This document shows positions 51,420 through 63,052 of a stretch of DNA of 64,000 nt, piece after piece. Each line of letters begins with the position of its first letter. Position 1 is the first letter of the stretch. The notes under the pieces were generated by a model. The model was given only the letters and a program-made list of their open reading frames with translations. It made no database searches and had not been told where the DNA came from. Source of the stretch: Narthecium ossifragum (taxonomy: Eukaryota; Streptophyta; Magnoliopsida; Dioscoreales; Nartheciaceae); NCBI GenBank assembly GCA_963920575.1, contig OY986972.1, positions 2,268,956 through 2,332,955 on the forward strand. The letters run 5' to 3'. The translations under genes and the position numbers were made by a program.

Positions 51420-51731
51420 GCGCAGATAAGGCAACAAGGAGATTTTGAGTCCCTCCATCGGGACATGATGGTTGGTTTTGGAAAATGGGGGTTTGACCCC
51501 ATGGATCTTGAAAACCCCTTCCTGCAGAACGAAGGCTCGATCCATCTGTGGCATGGTGCTGAGGATTTGATCGTGCCGGTGATACTCTCACGTTACATCA
51601 GTGACAAGCTCCCTTGGATCCGATATCATGAGTTACCACATGCTGGTCACTTGTTCCCATTTGCGGACGGCATGAGTGATGCTATTGTCAAGGCACTCCT
51701 GACTGGAGAATCGGAGATCAGTAGCCTGTAG
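51420..51731 (+). pseudogene. Alpha/beta hydrolase, last exon only
   Basis: Exon from a gacag acceptor at 51419 to a tag stop: 104 codons with AQIRQQGDFESLHRDMM, GFGKWGFDPMDLENPF, IHLWHGAEDLIVPV (position of the acid residue) and ELPHAGHLFPFADG (catalytic His of a serine hydrolase fold). It matches, from memory, the C-terminus of plant alpha/beta hydrolases. The nucleophile-elbow exons are missing and the sequence upstream is the arm-derived repeat, so this is a captured 3' fragment. The peptide at 50850-50938 (TGQKPLPALHPLLIKGRN) may belong to it or to another gene; unassigned. Confidence 0.75.
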
Positions 51732-52536
51732 TTCTAGTCTTCCTGCCTTTCTTCAGTCCAGGACTTCTCTTTTTATTTTGTTTTGCTATTTATTCTATTA
51801 GAGTAGTTGTTAAAGGATGGATTTCAATGTAGTATTCTGGATACAAACTTCACCCAGGAAAGTGGTCGTATACGATGGATGTTCGTTCTTTGTGTCTAAC
51901 TTTCAAGAGGAAAAATTTATGTATAGATATTGATAAAAAACTATGAAGGCTCACACGTTTAAAATTTGAGCCACTAAGAAAAGCTCACCAACAACCTTTA
52001 GAATAAGTTCACATCCTATAATCTGTGGAAAAGGAAAAAATCCATGTTTACCCTTTGTATCTATTGTGAGAAAACGAAAGAAAACTTTGGACTGGATATG
52101 AGAGAAATTTGTTACGAAGGATGTTAGGAAAAACAAACCATGGTTTCAAATAGCTTCATTAGGACAACTTTATAATTTGGGTCTAGTTTGAGGGCAACAA
52201 GATGGATAAATTGAACTTTAATACGCTGTAAGTTTAAACTCTGAAAAATGGGAGAATGGAAGAGGTAAGAAGGACGAGTTTTAGGAAATACATTAGTAAA
52301 GAACATTTCAAGTACAAAATTTTCTGGAAGGCATAAGATACATTAGGAAGAATACAAATTATGAGGAAAGAAACCCTGCTTCAGAGAAATGATGCCAGCA
52401 CTGATCAAAATTTAGTGTGCCTCTAATTTTCCCGAGTAGATCGAGGTCCAGAATAACTTATTCAGTTGACTTATTGCAACAGAACCTACAAGGCGCACTT
52501 TGAGTGTTAAGATCATCATCACTCTTAAACAACTCG

Positions 52537-52963
52537 CTATGGAAGACCAGTCTCAGAGCTGATAAGAGCTTCAGCTTCATCGGCGACCAACATTGGACCT
52601 CTTCCAGATCTGGTGCAGATGAAGTAGCTGACATCCCCAGCAAATTTTTGAGATGGATACTTGTCCTTGATTTCAGGAGGTGGCTGCAGGGCTTTGACAT
52701 CTTCCATGGATTGGAGACCAGCTTCATGTAGTATTGATTTATCGCCCAAAACATAGCTAAACAGAAAAGGAATAAAGTTGGACCAAAATTGAATATGTCC
52801 ATTTAATAGCAGCCAATTCTACATAGTTATGGCTATACCTGGCCAACTCATTATCCGGTGGTGGAGGAAAGGTAAAGAGTAACCTTTGAAGCAGAAGACT
52901 CGCAATTTTCCGGTTGGGTGCAATCATAACAGCATTGGGTCCCGCATCAAATGTATAAGCAAC
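52537..52963 (-). pseudogene. MVD: Diphosphomevalonate decarboxylase, C-terminal fragment
   Basis: Two minus-strand exons join in phase: 52839-52963 ([19 protein letters not shown]) and 52537-52756 ([14 protein letters not shown], then [15 protein letters not shown] and a terminal ETGLP stop). These match the C-terminal third of plant MVD, the mevalonate-pathway enzyme making isopentenyl diphosphate. The ATP-binding and catalytic N-terminal two thirds are not in the 1.4 kb upstream, so it is a fragment. The intron is retained. Confidence 0.8.
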
Positions 52964-54488
52964 CTATGATGCACCAGTCATAAGGCTAAAGCACTCAAAA
53001 CTATTAAGGAGAGATAATCGCAAGGAGAGTTTGTCATACACTAAAAAAATCAGCAAATATGACTTTATAATATGTCTTTTGACTTCTAAATTACACTTGG
53101 AATCTACACAAGCTGAATCAAATACTCTCCATTTTTCATTCTAATATCCTTTCTTTGTGCCTAGTAACTTGCCCTATTTCATTTATTCAGCATTTTAGTA
53201 TTTCCTCTTTCTCTTAATTGAGATAAGTGAAGTTTTAGAAAGTAGCAGTATCTTCCACTACCAGTGCCTATCTTACCCCATAAGCATGGGAATGTGCTTC
53301 TCTCTAAGAAATTCACTGCTAGGTTATAAGGCATGTATGGTTGTCAAGTTATATAATAGGCGACTTTAGTTATTATATTGGACATCTAGTACAAGTACAA
53401 GTACAAGCCGAGGAATATATATCCATATAACCTGTGTATATACAAACCATCACAGATCGCTTAGATGCAGTACACGCTTTGACTAAAGGAGGTCACTAGT
53501 ATGCAGTGTGCCTAGTGTGATGCAAAAAAATTTTAAGTGATATTTTCAGCCTAAATTCTACAGAGGTATGGATCATTTGGGATACTTAAATGTCAACAAT
53601 TGGCAGACACAAGAAGCCATCGAAGGGAAAGAATAGAGGAAAACAGAGCATATTTACACAAAAACACAAACACAAATAAGTTGTAATTTGTATCATCCCG
53701 CAACAAATACTCCATCATCTCACAATTCTAGTACCACATGGTGGACCTGTTGCACTTCTAGATGCCACATTGAACCTGGAGTTGTAGGTAAAACAAGAGG
53801 AAGAGAACAACTATGAGAAATAGGAGGAAGCAACAAAATGGGAGTAAAGAGTTATGTATATAGAACCACCCTTGACTGAATCAGAGTGATAGGCAAACAA
53901 TAAGTACCATCAGTGTTTCCCATGCTTAGAGTCCCAAAATTATTATCATTTAATCATATAAGAAGCCAATGCAAACTTACTCAGGATGTTATCTCAATTG
54001 CTTTGCTTGAGTTCAAAATTTTATCACTTAGTCATATAACTTGAATCGCTAAGAGCGAATTATAACATACGAGATGTGAAAAACACAAAAAAATAGGAGT
54101 GATTCCTCCACCAATATATGATTCCAATTACCAGTATTGTGCTAATACTCTTTACTTTGTCAAAGATAAAAGGCTCATACTGAAATAATTGCTTTCCGAT
54201 AGGACTTCTTTACCTCCCATTCAATACCAGCACTCAACTTAGAATCCTAAGATTTTCTTGAACTGGATGTATGAGGTCATTTGCTGCTTGTGATGCCATT
54301 TAATGTAAAAGGACACAGAAAAAATAATAATGCAATTCAAACAACACAAAGAGATGGCAAACAGGATTTGAGATCTTTATAAGTGGTCAAAAAGCTTATT
54401 TTACATCTCAACTAAAACTTGCCTGCAGTAGTGTGAAAGAGGAAACACAGAAGAAAGCAAGAAAACAAAAAAGAAAAGAAAGGAGTAC
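52964..54488. other. Loop sequence without recognised exons
   Basis: AT-rich DNA between the MVD and DUF707-like fragments; it may be captured intron. A short agtacaagtacaagtacaag repeat is near 53391. No MVD exon was found here. Confidence 0.4.
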
Positions 54489-54846
54489 CTTGGAAGAATC
54501 ACCTGGTACATGAGTTTGGGATGTTTTGTTCCTGTCTGAATCAGGATTCGATGCCAAATCAAGGTCAGCTCCAATGGATCTACTATCATCGACAAAGGCC
54601 ATGTCAACCGTCGAAGGCAGGTTGGGGACTAAACTAAGCTGCCACATTTAAACAAAAAAAATATATCATTTAACCTTTAAGAAAGAAATCTAGATTGGCA
54701 TGCGAATGACAATGAACAGGTTATTAGAACTTACCCTTGGGACAGAGAAGTTTGGGAAACTAATCCCAACAAAGACCCCAAAAAAGACTCCCAATATTGT
54801 AGCAACAATAAGTCTGGCACTTTCATTGGACTTTTTCACAGATGCA
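54489..54846 (-). pseudogene. DUF707-like N-terminal fragment (membrane-anchor region)
   Basis: Two minus-strand exons: 54735-54846 (a Lys/Ser stretch, then the hydrophobic ARLIVATILGVFFGVFVGIS, then FPNFSVPR) and 54489-54638 (LSLVPNLPSTVDMAFVDD to HVPGDSSK, then a gtactcc donor). The membrane anchor followed by GISFP and the THVPGDSSK junction resemble the N-terminus of plant DUF707 proteins as I remember them. The globular domain is absent. The assignment is tentative. Confidence 0.4.
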
Positions 54847-55174
54847 CTGGAGGAGGAAAAAAAAGAAGCTAAGTCTACCCCAGTCACAATTATCATTTAT
54901 AACGTTCTCTGTAAGATGAAAATAGGCTGAAAAAAGGTGGAAATGAGAAAAGATGTAAACACTTTGAGAAAAGAAAGCTCTGAACTTGCGAGAAAGGGTA
55001 TGCATCATATCACACTGTCTCAACTGAAAGCAAACAGCCAGCATTGCTCAAGCAATCAGATATTGATGATAAAGCTACAGCATTCTTTGATAACAACCAC
55101 CTTTGCTAGATTATCTGCTGCAGATGATCTGTATAATTTTATATTCGACAATGATAACTTATCTGACAAAACAT

Positions 55175-57466
55175 GTTGAAAAGAATAAAACAATAGCAAA
55201 AGAATATTATGTTTAAAAATCATAATCCACATCCTGTAAGTGGTCTCAATCAAAGAGCAATAGACACCTCCATAAAATCATATTAATGATGTACACACCA
55301 AAGAAATATGCAGCAGTCTAATAAATCAGAGTATCAAAGCATATGATCAGTGCCATTCATTTAAAATATTGTCATAAGCAACTTATATAGATAAGCTAAC
55401 TAGTTATGAGAAATTTGTCCAACCTGACAAACAAAGTAAATAGAAAAATAGTGGGCTTAAGGTGCCTGTATCAAAGAAACTGTCAAATATTGTCATAAGC
55501 AACTTCTATACTGATATGCTTCTTTGGATCATGATGTTCCCTGTGCTTCTGATCAAATGGAAGCGGAAATGTACAATTCACCGTGAAACCAGTTTTAAGT
55601 GCTGATTGTAGCAGCAATAGATCAAGATTATATGGCTAAAAATTGATTACTCAAATCAGATAGGCAAGAAATGCTACCTATAAACAACCATAATCTATCA
55701 GAGAAGAAACAAAAAGCAGTTTATTTTAAACATCAACAATAAGAGAAGTACTAATGTCACATATTAGTTATTCTTGAAGGAAAATCCACTAATATGCTGC
55801 TTTAAATCATTTAATGTTCCCCATGATTTTGATCAAATTGAAGCAGTTATTATAACTTACAGTGCAAATCATATAGGCGATTGTAGCAGGAACAGGTGAA
55901 ATATATGTTAAAAATTGATTACTAATACCAGGAAGCTAAGAAATGCTACCATACAAAATATATTAACACTCAATCTTGAAAGCAGAGATGACTATTTTGT
56001 CTAATGACACAGTTGGAATATAAGTAAGAGTTTACCTTTGCAGTTTAGTACGAAACTAGATAAAGGGTATTTCTTCTCCCCAAGTCCATCTATTACCCTG
56101 AAATTCAAGCATTCACGCAAAAATAAAAACTAAGACGGATAATGGCCAAGAAAAATTTGCTTGGTTTTACATAGTTGTGTAATGATTCCATGGTCTGGCA
56201 GATGAACCAGCTCAAAGACATGTTTAACAACTAACTCATAAGGCAGGAGTTTTTTTGTCAAGAAGTGAACATATGAAGCGCTGATGGTGGAACAGAATGA
56301 TGCAAGGACATACTCAATACAGAAAATTAGGTAAAAAAAAACAAGAACATACTCAAGGTGCTCTCTAATGCGCCCAATAAGAGTGTCTTTGTTGCCTGTA
56401 AGTCTCAGCCCATGCTTTCTCAAGTAAACCTTGCACTGGTCAACTTTTAATTTCTCCAACTGGCCATCTGTGACATCACCAATATCGACATATTGCTAAG
56501 ACCAAATTGCAAAAAAAAAAAAAGGGTACATAAATCAAAACAGACATGTGCAGCATACCAGTTGGATTTCCAAACTCAATATCAATAACAGTCCAAATTT
56601 CAATTGGAATGCCCCAAGGAAACTTTAAATCGGTGCTTAACTGGTGACCTTGTAGGAAGGATCTAAAGATTCCGCTAGCATGGTGCGAATTGTGTCATGA
56701 CCTAAGCTAGATATTCCATGGAAGGTGACAATGGTCTACTCCCAAAAGAGGACCTTCAAACCAAGCTACGTGACTCGGGGAGAGAGAGGGACGAGAGGTT
56801 GGGGATGGGGGCGGTAGGGGGAGGGAGGGAGAGAGAGAGAGAATGCAAGGCGCTGGATTTTGGGCTGAGAGGTGGCCGGGATGGTCGGGGGCGTCGGGGG
56901 AGGGGGGCGGTGGGAAGAGAGAGGGAGAGAATGAGAGAGAATGAGAGAGAGAGAGAGGTCGGCACCTCCTTTTCTCCCTCGTTTTGAAACCCTACCGCCT
57001 ACCATCGAGAGACCGTCAAAAAAAAAGGCCTTTATCGTGCGTTTGGGGGTTGCTGACGCCGGCGCCGGGGAGAGAGAGTGACGAGAGGACGAGGAGGGGG
57101 GCGGTGGGGGGAGGGAAGGAGAGAGAGATCGCCGCGCCGGAGAGAGAGAGGGACGAGAGGTCGGGGAGGGGTTTAGGGATTTTACAACATACCGTATCTT
57201 GCGCGCGGACGATGCCGGAGGAGGAGCCGGAGCCGGCGACGCCGTCGGAGAGAGAGGGACGGCAGGTCGGGGTCCGGGGAGAGAGAGGGAGATCGCCGCT
57301 GCGCCGAGGAGAGAGGGAGAGAAATGAAAAATCAAAATGCCCGCCCAATCTCTCTCCCCGCCTGCCTATTATGCCGTTTGGGGAGTGCCACGTGGCGCCC
57401 GCTGATTGGGCCACGTGGCAAGATCCTTGCAAGCTCCTTGCAAGGTCCTTGCCTGTAGCAAAATCC
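55175..57466 (-). repeat. Right arm of the 2,292-bp inverted repeat
   Basis: Reverse complement of 46730-49021. Even the 13-base homopolymer (t at the left, a at the right near 56511-56523) has the same length in both arms, which points to a very recent duplication or to gene conversion between arms. The similarity stops inward at caac (55175-55178). Confidence 0.95.
56036..56495 (-). pseudogene. SAP-domain gene fragment, right copy
   Basis: Mirror copy of 47701-48160: exons 56353-56495 and 56036-56098 on the minus strand, with the same translated sequence. The two copies point toward each other across the loop, so transcription through the locus from either side would give one sense and one antisense copy. 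Confidence 0.65.
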
Positions 57467-58406
57467 CTTGTATTATGACTATATTGTGGAAAATTCTAGC
57501 CTTATTGATGTTTGTATTTGTCCCCCTTTTCTTAATTGAGTTGTTGCCAAAATAAATAAAAAAAACCTTAGCACTACTTTTCAGAGAAATCTTTTGCAAT
57601 ATTCTATAATCTTTTGCAATATTCTGTGATTTCTTAAGATCACACACACACACACACAGATTATGAGAAAATAAAACCGGTATAAATGCCACCGGCCCAC
57701 CGGCATAAAGTTATACACCATTCAAAATATTTCCAAACCAGTACGCTTTGCAGGAGGTTATATGTCTTAATAGTAGGAAGTTTTTACAACAAAAATAAAA
57801 AAAAGAGACAATATATTCAAAAAGTACAAAAAAAAGAAAAAAAAATTGATGGAACATACTACCTATCTAGCACATCGGGATTAATATAGGCATCTTGAGT
57901 CAAGAATTGGAGAAGATGAATCCACCATATGTGTCAAGTATCTATGTATAATTAATTTTTGTGAAGTATTTGTCCATAGTCAAAGAATGATGGTATTTGA
58001 AATGGATATAAGTGCCCTATCAACTTTGAAAGTTGACCATCAACTCATAAAAAATAAAAATAAAAAACTTTGAAAGTTGACTAGGAGGCACTGTGATTTA
58101 ATTGAGAGAGATTTGCTTGGTGGAGATTTGAAGTTGCCTCCAAAGATCTTTTGAGGGGGGGATTTTGTGTTCCTCCGAATCTGATGATTTACTTACATTA
58201 TTTTCGTGATTTTCGAATCTATTATTGATTATGATACTAGCCTGGATTGCCTCTGATGATGATTGATGCTGTGAATCTGTTGACTTCATTTGATACATGA
58301 ATCTGATGATTTCAAATCTGTTGACTTTTTCCTCTGTGTTTGGTTGGATTACCTCTTATGACACTGAATCTGTTCATCTTCTCTGATACATGAATCTGGT
58401 GAGTTC

Positions 58407-58582
58407 GAATCTTTTCTCATTAGTTGAGCATATATCTTGAGAAAAATTTGATCTGTGATCTCCATAATTACTACAAGCAATAACGCAAAGATCTCAAATC
58501 TTTTCTCATTAGTTGAGCATATATCTTGAGAAAAATTTGATCTGTGATCTCCATTAATTACTACAAGCCATAACGCAAAGAT
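58407..58582. repeat. About 88-bp tandem duplication
   Basis: Two nearly identical copies (about 58407-58494 and 58495-58582) containing ttctcattagttgagcatat, cttgagaaaaatttgatctg and taacgcaaagat. Confidence 0.85.
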
Positions 58583-58704
58583 TTGATCTTGTGATCTCCA
58601 ATAAATTTTTCCAACTCAAGTTCTTTTCATTAGTTATTGTGGCTTCAAACTTGTAATCTCCGTATTAGAAGTCCTAATGCAAAGATCTTCAACACAAGTT
58701 CTTT

Positions 58705-58980
58705 TCAAGGGTTTTTATGATATATAAAAAAAAGAAACCCATCAACCAACAAACTCCCATGAGAAGTATTTCTCAATTTATATCAAAATATGATAAAATT
58801 CTATGTTTTCAGTGGTTCAATGATATTGTCAAAAAAATGTAAAGGGTTTTTCTGATAATAGGTATCTTTCCAGGGTTTTTTTGATATAAAAAAAAAGAAA
58901 CCCATCAAACAACAAACTCCCATAAGAAATACATCTCAATTTAAACCAAACTATGCTAAACAAAGCTACATTTTCTCATC
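58705..58980. repeat. Diverged direct repeat
   Basis: Two copies of a segment with agggtttttatgatata, aaaagaaacccatcaa and caacaaactccca (about 58706-58820 and 58872-58980), separated by about 50 bp of unrelated DNA. Confidence 0.7.
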
Positions 58981-59880
58981 ACAATTTAATCAACAAATAA
59001 CAAATAAATAAATAAAAAGTTAAACACCCACCTTTCCAAGTAAACTCATTACAAACTAGTACATTAATCTTCAGACAAGACCCAAACTAGTACATTCAAA
59101 CAAAGGTGAGATTAAAAAAAAGGATGTGACCACACCTCAAACATTCAAACAAACTAGTACATTAATCTCCAGACAAGACCCACACCACCTTCTTTCCAAG
59201 TAGTACTTCTATCCCCTGTTTCCCTCCTTCTATCATCTCTCTCCAACACTACCAATTCACAGTACTATGAAACACAAAATCTTCAGAAGACATGCTAGCA
59301 GACCTCCCTCTGTCTCTCCTCCATTGCTCTTCAGTTGTCTTCATCAGTTCATGGAGATGTTAAAAACTTATAGTATGGCCTTCTAACTCTTAAAGTCTGA
59401 GCGGTTTTGATGCTTCAACTTTAGTACTTTTAGGCCTAGATTGATGCAGAGAATTGTGTATATTGTTGCACATTGCCTATGAAGAACATAGACCAACACA
59501 GGTTGAGTTGAGAACAGCAATGTCTTCGAGAACTATGATTCGAAAAATGTACAAGTATGTAAAGTGCTGCATAGTTTTGGCTAAATTCTTATAAGAAAGC
59601 AGTAATATTTGGCAAGATATTTGAACCCCAGAAAGGTTTCCAAATGGTAGATGCAAGCATAATTCAATTAGCTGCAGCAAGGTATTCCCGGAGCTCACAA
59701 CTTGATGAAGTTCAAGAGACATTTTTTTCCTGAAAATATCAGACAATGCCATGGTCGTCAAAATTTTCAGAAACATAAAAGCGGGATTTAATTAAACAAA
59801 AGAAGACAAAGTTTGGATAGCTGCTCAGAAAATGCGGTGAACTCCAATTCAGAAAGGAAAAATAGACTTTTGGATGGATT

Positions 59881-60494
59881 CTTTTTACATATTTCTCCTT
59901 CAAAAATTCCTAAATATCATAATTACCCTTATAATTTTTTCAGCTTACTGAACTACTCTTGAAATATTAGTAAACCTACCTCTCCGTCCACCACCGTCCA
60001 CATATCTAACCTAACCATAGTTTAAACCTGACACGGGCCAGTAGACTTACTTAATTGGCCCCATGCTATTTTAAGCCAACATGTGTAACGCCCACTTAAG
60101 TTTCTTCCCGCGCATTCATCAATCACCGGCCTAATATTATCAACATAAGTCCTAAGTTCATGGAGATGCCTTCACTCTTTGTCTCCTAATCAAGGCATCT
60201 CCAAGAACTTAGGACATAGGTTGATAATATTAGGCCCGTGATTGATGATGAATGTGCGGGAAAAAAACTTAGGTGGGCGATACACATGTTGGCTTAAATT
60301 AGCATGGGGGGCAATTAAGTAATTCTGCTAGCCCGAATCAGGTTTAACCTATGGTTAGGTTAGATATGTGGACGACGGTGGACGGAGGGGTAGGTTTGAT
60401 GATTTTTCAAGATTTCAAGGGTAGTTAATAAGCTGAAAAAATATAGGGGTAATTATGATATTTAGAAATTTTTAAAGGAGAAATATGTAAAAAG
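59881..60494. mobile_element. Foldback element, about 0.6 kb
   Basis: Arms 59881-60172 and about 60194-60494 are reverse complements with moderate divergence along their full length: ctttttacatatttctcc at the ends, tccgtccaccaccgtccaca and taatattatcaac inside, and ggagatgcctt at the tip, leaving a loop of about 21 bp. It has no coding capacity. It is a full-length foldback MITE or a fossil inverted repeat. Confidence 0.8.
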
Positions 60495-60695
60495 CCTATT
60501 TTTTATTTCCCCATAAAATTGTACTTAGATCTAGAGATCAGATGTGGCCACCAATGTCTTGATAAACCTTTCATAGACGATCACAATAATATCTGAACTT
60601 GTATGATTAGGGCACTTACTGGAAAGCAACTGAATGACAACTCCTTGCATTACTGCTCTGGTTTGCTAAATAGTCCCAGTTTTAATAAATTCTTA

Positions 60696-61611
60696 GCCCC
60701 CGTTTGGCAACGGATGTAAGAAACGGGGTTAAGGGGGTTATAAGAGGGTTAACCCCCTTAATCCTATTTTTATCCCCAAACGCTACGTGGTTAAGCTTTT
60801 GGGGTTAAGAGGGGTTAAACCCGAAAATGGGGTTAAACTTCTCTCTCATTTACACCAATCAAATATATTATAATATTATTTTGATAATGTCAATATATAA
60901 AGAATGATAAAATAATATATTTCTTACATGATATGGATCAATCATGGTATAACACGTGGCATGTGGGACCCACATATATTAATATTTTATTATAATAATA
61001 TGTTATTGATAATATTTAATACACTACGCATAGGAAAATTTTTTTACACCCTTAGCCTTTTTTATACGCTTTTAAAAATACACGTAAATATTTTTATGAT
61101 GGTATAAAAAAGTTTACGTACATAGTAACATTTTTTGTGCGTGTTTGTTTTTCTACATGCAAATATTTTTGTGAATTCATAAACATTTCTATAAGCGTTT
61201 TTATGAGCGTAAAAAAACTTTTACGCCCGCATAATATTTTTTTTATATGCGTACTATATTAAATAATATTATTCATATGTTCTTATAATAAAATATTAAT
61301 ATAAGTGGGTCTACATGGGATGCATTGATGCAATATTATATATTTTATACACTTTACGTACAAATATTTTAATTAATTTAATAGTTAATTCAAATATTAT
61401 AATCTTAACCCACTATGTAATCCATTATTATAATACATATATTTTATACAATTTACAATTTTTATCCTTATCCCAAGCTTAGCCCACTAACTTAACCTAG
61501 TTTCTGAGCCAAACACAAAAAATGGGTTAAGTTTAACACATTTATTATCCCCACGTTTTTGCCCCTAACCCCCCTTAACCCTATTCCCCTTAACCTTGAA
61601 CTAAACGGGGC
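60696..61611. mobile_element. PIF/Harbinger (Tourist-like) MITE with TTA target duplication
   Basis: 916-bp AT-rich element with inverted ends GCCCCCGTTTGGCAACGG (left) and GCCCCGTTTAGTTCAAGG (right, complement), flanked by tta at 60693-60695 and 61612-61614. The ends are followed inward by ggggttaag-rich subterminal repeats on both sides. The 0.9-kb repeat copies at 62287 and 63203 read aataaattcataaggcc across the same point without the element, giving two unoccupied sites. Confidence 0.85.
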
Positions 61612-61745
61612 TTAAGGCCAACTCAAAGCTGGTTTGCAAAGAGACACGCAAACAATACCAAGTTGAGCTTCTATCAAAAAAGAACCGCGGAGGATGACAA
61701 GCATTGAAGTCAGTGAAATAAGTCGGCCACTAATTCTCTTAAGAA

Positions 61746-62137
61746 GGCGTTTGGTTGCTTGCATCAGTTGATGCATTGCACAAAAAAATAAGTGTTTGGT
61801 TGCTTGTATCAACTGATACAGTATTAACTCGTTTTATGTTTGATTTGTATGTATTGCATCAGTTGATACAGTTGTTTCATCTGATCCAATTCTTTGTTTT
61901 CTGTTTGGTTGGTATGTGATGCATCACGTAATATCACGTTCTTCGTTTTTTGTTTGGTTGGTATGTGATGCATCACGTGATGCTGATGCTGCATCAATAC
62001 TGATGCAACCAATTTTATGACATACCTGATGCTGCATGAAGCCACCGTATTGCATCAACTAATGCCGCATCAGTTGATGCATCTGATCAACCAAACATGA
62101 GTTTGGATCATGATGTTGCATCAACTGATGCATGCCT
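61746..62137. repeat. TGATGCATCA-rich segment, copy 1
   Basis: Starts ggcgtttggttgcttgcatc and ends gatgcatgcc. It holds many tgatgca/tgcatca half-sites and full palindromes (gcatcagttgatgc, gatgcatcacgtgatgc). It looks like a MITE made of subterminal repeats. The second copy is at 62605-63052; the third is cut off after 63528-63546. Confidence 0.7.
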
Positions 62138-62604
62138 TAGAATCTCGTGAGTCCAAATCAGCATTCAAATAGAACATATTTGTCATCCAATTTGTCACTC
62201 GGATTTCTCAAAATTCCCCATCAGTAGCTCTTAGATGACAGATATTACTTTATCTGTTTTGATATGTGATGTTCAGTGCCCATTCTTTTATTTCCCCAAA
62301 AAATTGTACTTAGATCTAGAAATCAGATGTGGCCAGCAATGTCTTGATAAACCTTTCATAGACGATTACAACAATATCTGAACTTGTATGATTAGGATAC
62401 TTACTGAAAAGCAACTGAATGGTAGCTCAACTGCTCTGGTTTGCTAAATAGTCCCAGTTTCAATAAATTCATAAGGCCCACTCAAAGCTGGTTTGCAAAG
62501 GGACACACAAACAATACAAAGTTGAGCTTCTATCAAAAAAGAACCGTGGAGGATGACAAGCATTGAAGTCAGTGAAATAAGCCGGCCACTAATTCTCTTA
62601 AGAT

Positions 62605-63052
62605 GGCGTTTGGTTGCTTGCATCAGTTGATGCATTGCACTAGATGATGCAAAAATAAGTGTTTGGTTGCTTGTATCAACTGATACAATATTAACTCGTT
62701 TTATGTTTGGTTTGTATGTATTGCATCAATTGATACAGTTGTTTCATCTGATCCAATTCATTGATTCTTGTTTGGTTGGTATGTGATGCATCACGTAATA
62801 TCGCGTTCTTCGTTTTTTGTTTGGTTGGTATATGATGCATCACGTAATATCACGTTCTTCGTTTTCTATTTGATTGGTATGTGATGCATCACGTGATGCT
62901 GATGCTGCATCAATACTGATGCAGCCAATTTTACAGCATACCTTATGCTGCATGAAGCCACCTTATTGCATCAACTAATGCCGCATCAGTTGATGCATCT
63001 AATCAACCAAACATGAGTTTGGACCATGATGTTGCATCAACTGATGCATGCC
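62605..63052. repeat. TGATGCATCA-rich segment, copy 2
   Basis: Second copy of the segment at 61746-62137, with an additional tandem ggtatatgatgcatcacgta unit that makes it about 55 bp longer. Confidence 0.7.

Larger units (their letters stand above)
46730..57466. mobile_element. Giant inverted-repeat element carrying gene fragments
   Basis: 10,737 bp bounded by ggattttgctacaggcaagg at the left and its exact complement at the right. The two arms (2,292 bp each) enclose a 6,153-bp loop. Inside are intron-containing fragments of at least five unrelated plant genes: SAP-domain (both arms), Ste20-type kinase, alpha/beta hydrolase, diphosphomevalonate decarboxylase and DUF707-like. Retained introns show DNA-level capture rather than retroposition. 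No transposase or helicase was seen. GG termini and gene capture would fit a very large Pack-MULE or foldback element. The flanking 9-mers (caaatatta at 46721-46729; cttgtatta at 57467-57475) match at only 6 of 9 positions, so a target duplication is not proven. A complex inverted genomic duplication is the alternative. Confidence 0.6.
57467..59880. other. Intergenic with short repeats
   Basis: No gene recognised. Contains a (CA)9 tract at 57641-57658, gaatctgatgattt-like degenerate repeats at 58180-58400, and the tandem duplications listed separately. Confidence 0.5.

Noticed and set aside
52964..54488. Missing N-terminal exons of MVD
   Set aside because: I looked for the decarboxylase's ATP-binding Gly/Ser-rich loop and earlier motifs on the minus strand and saw none, so the copy is a fragment.
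46721..57475. 9-bp target-site duplication for the giant element
   Set aside because: The flanking 9-mers agree at only six positions (c and tatta), so I do not claim a duplication.
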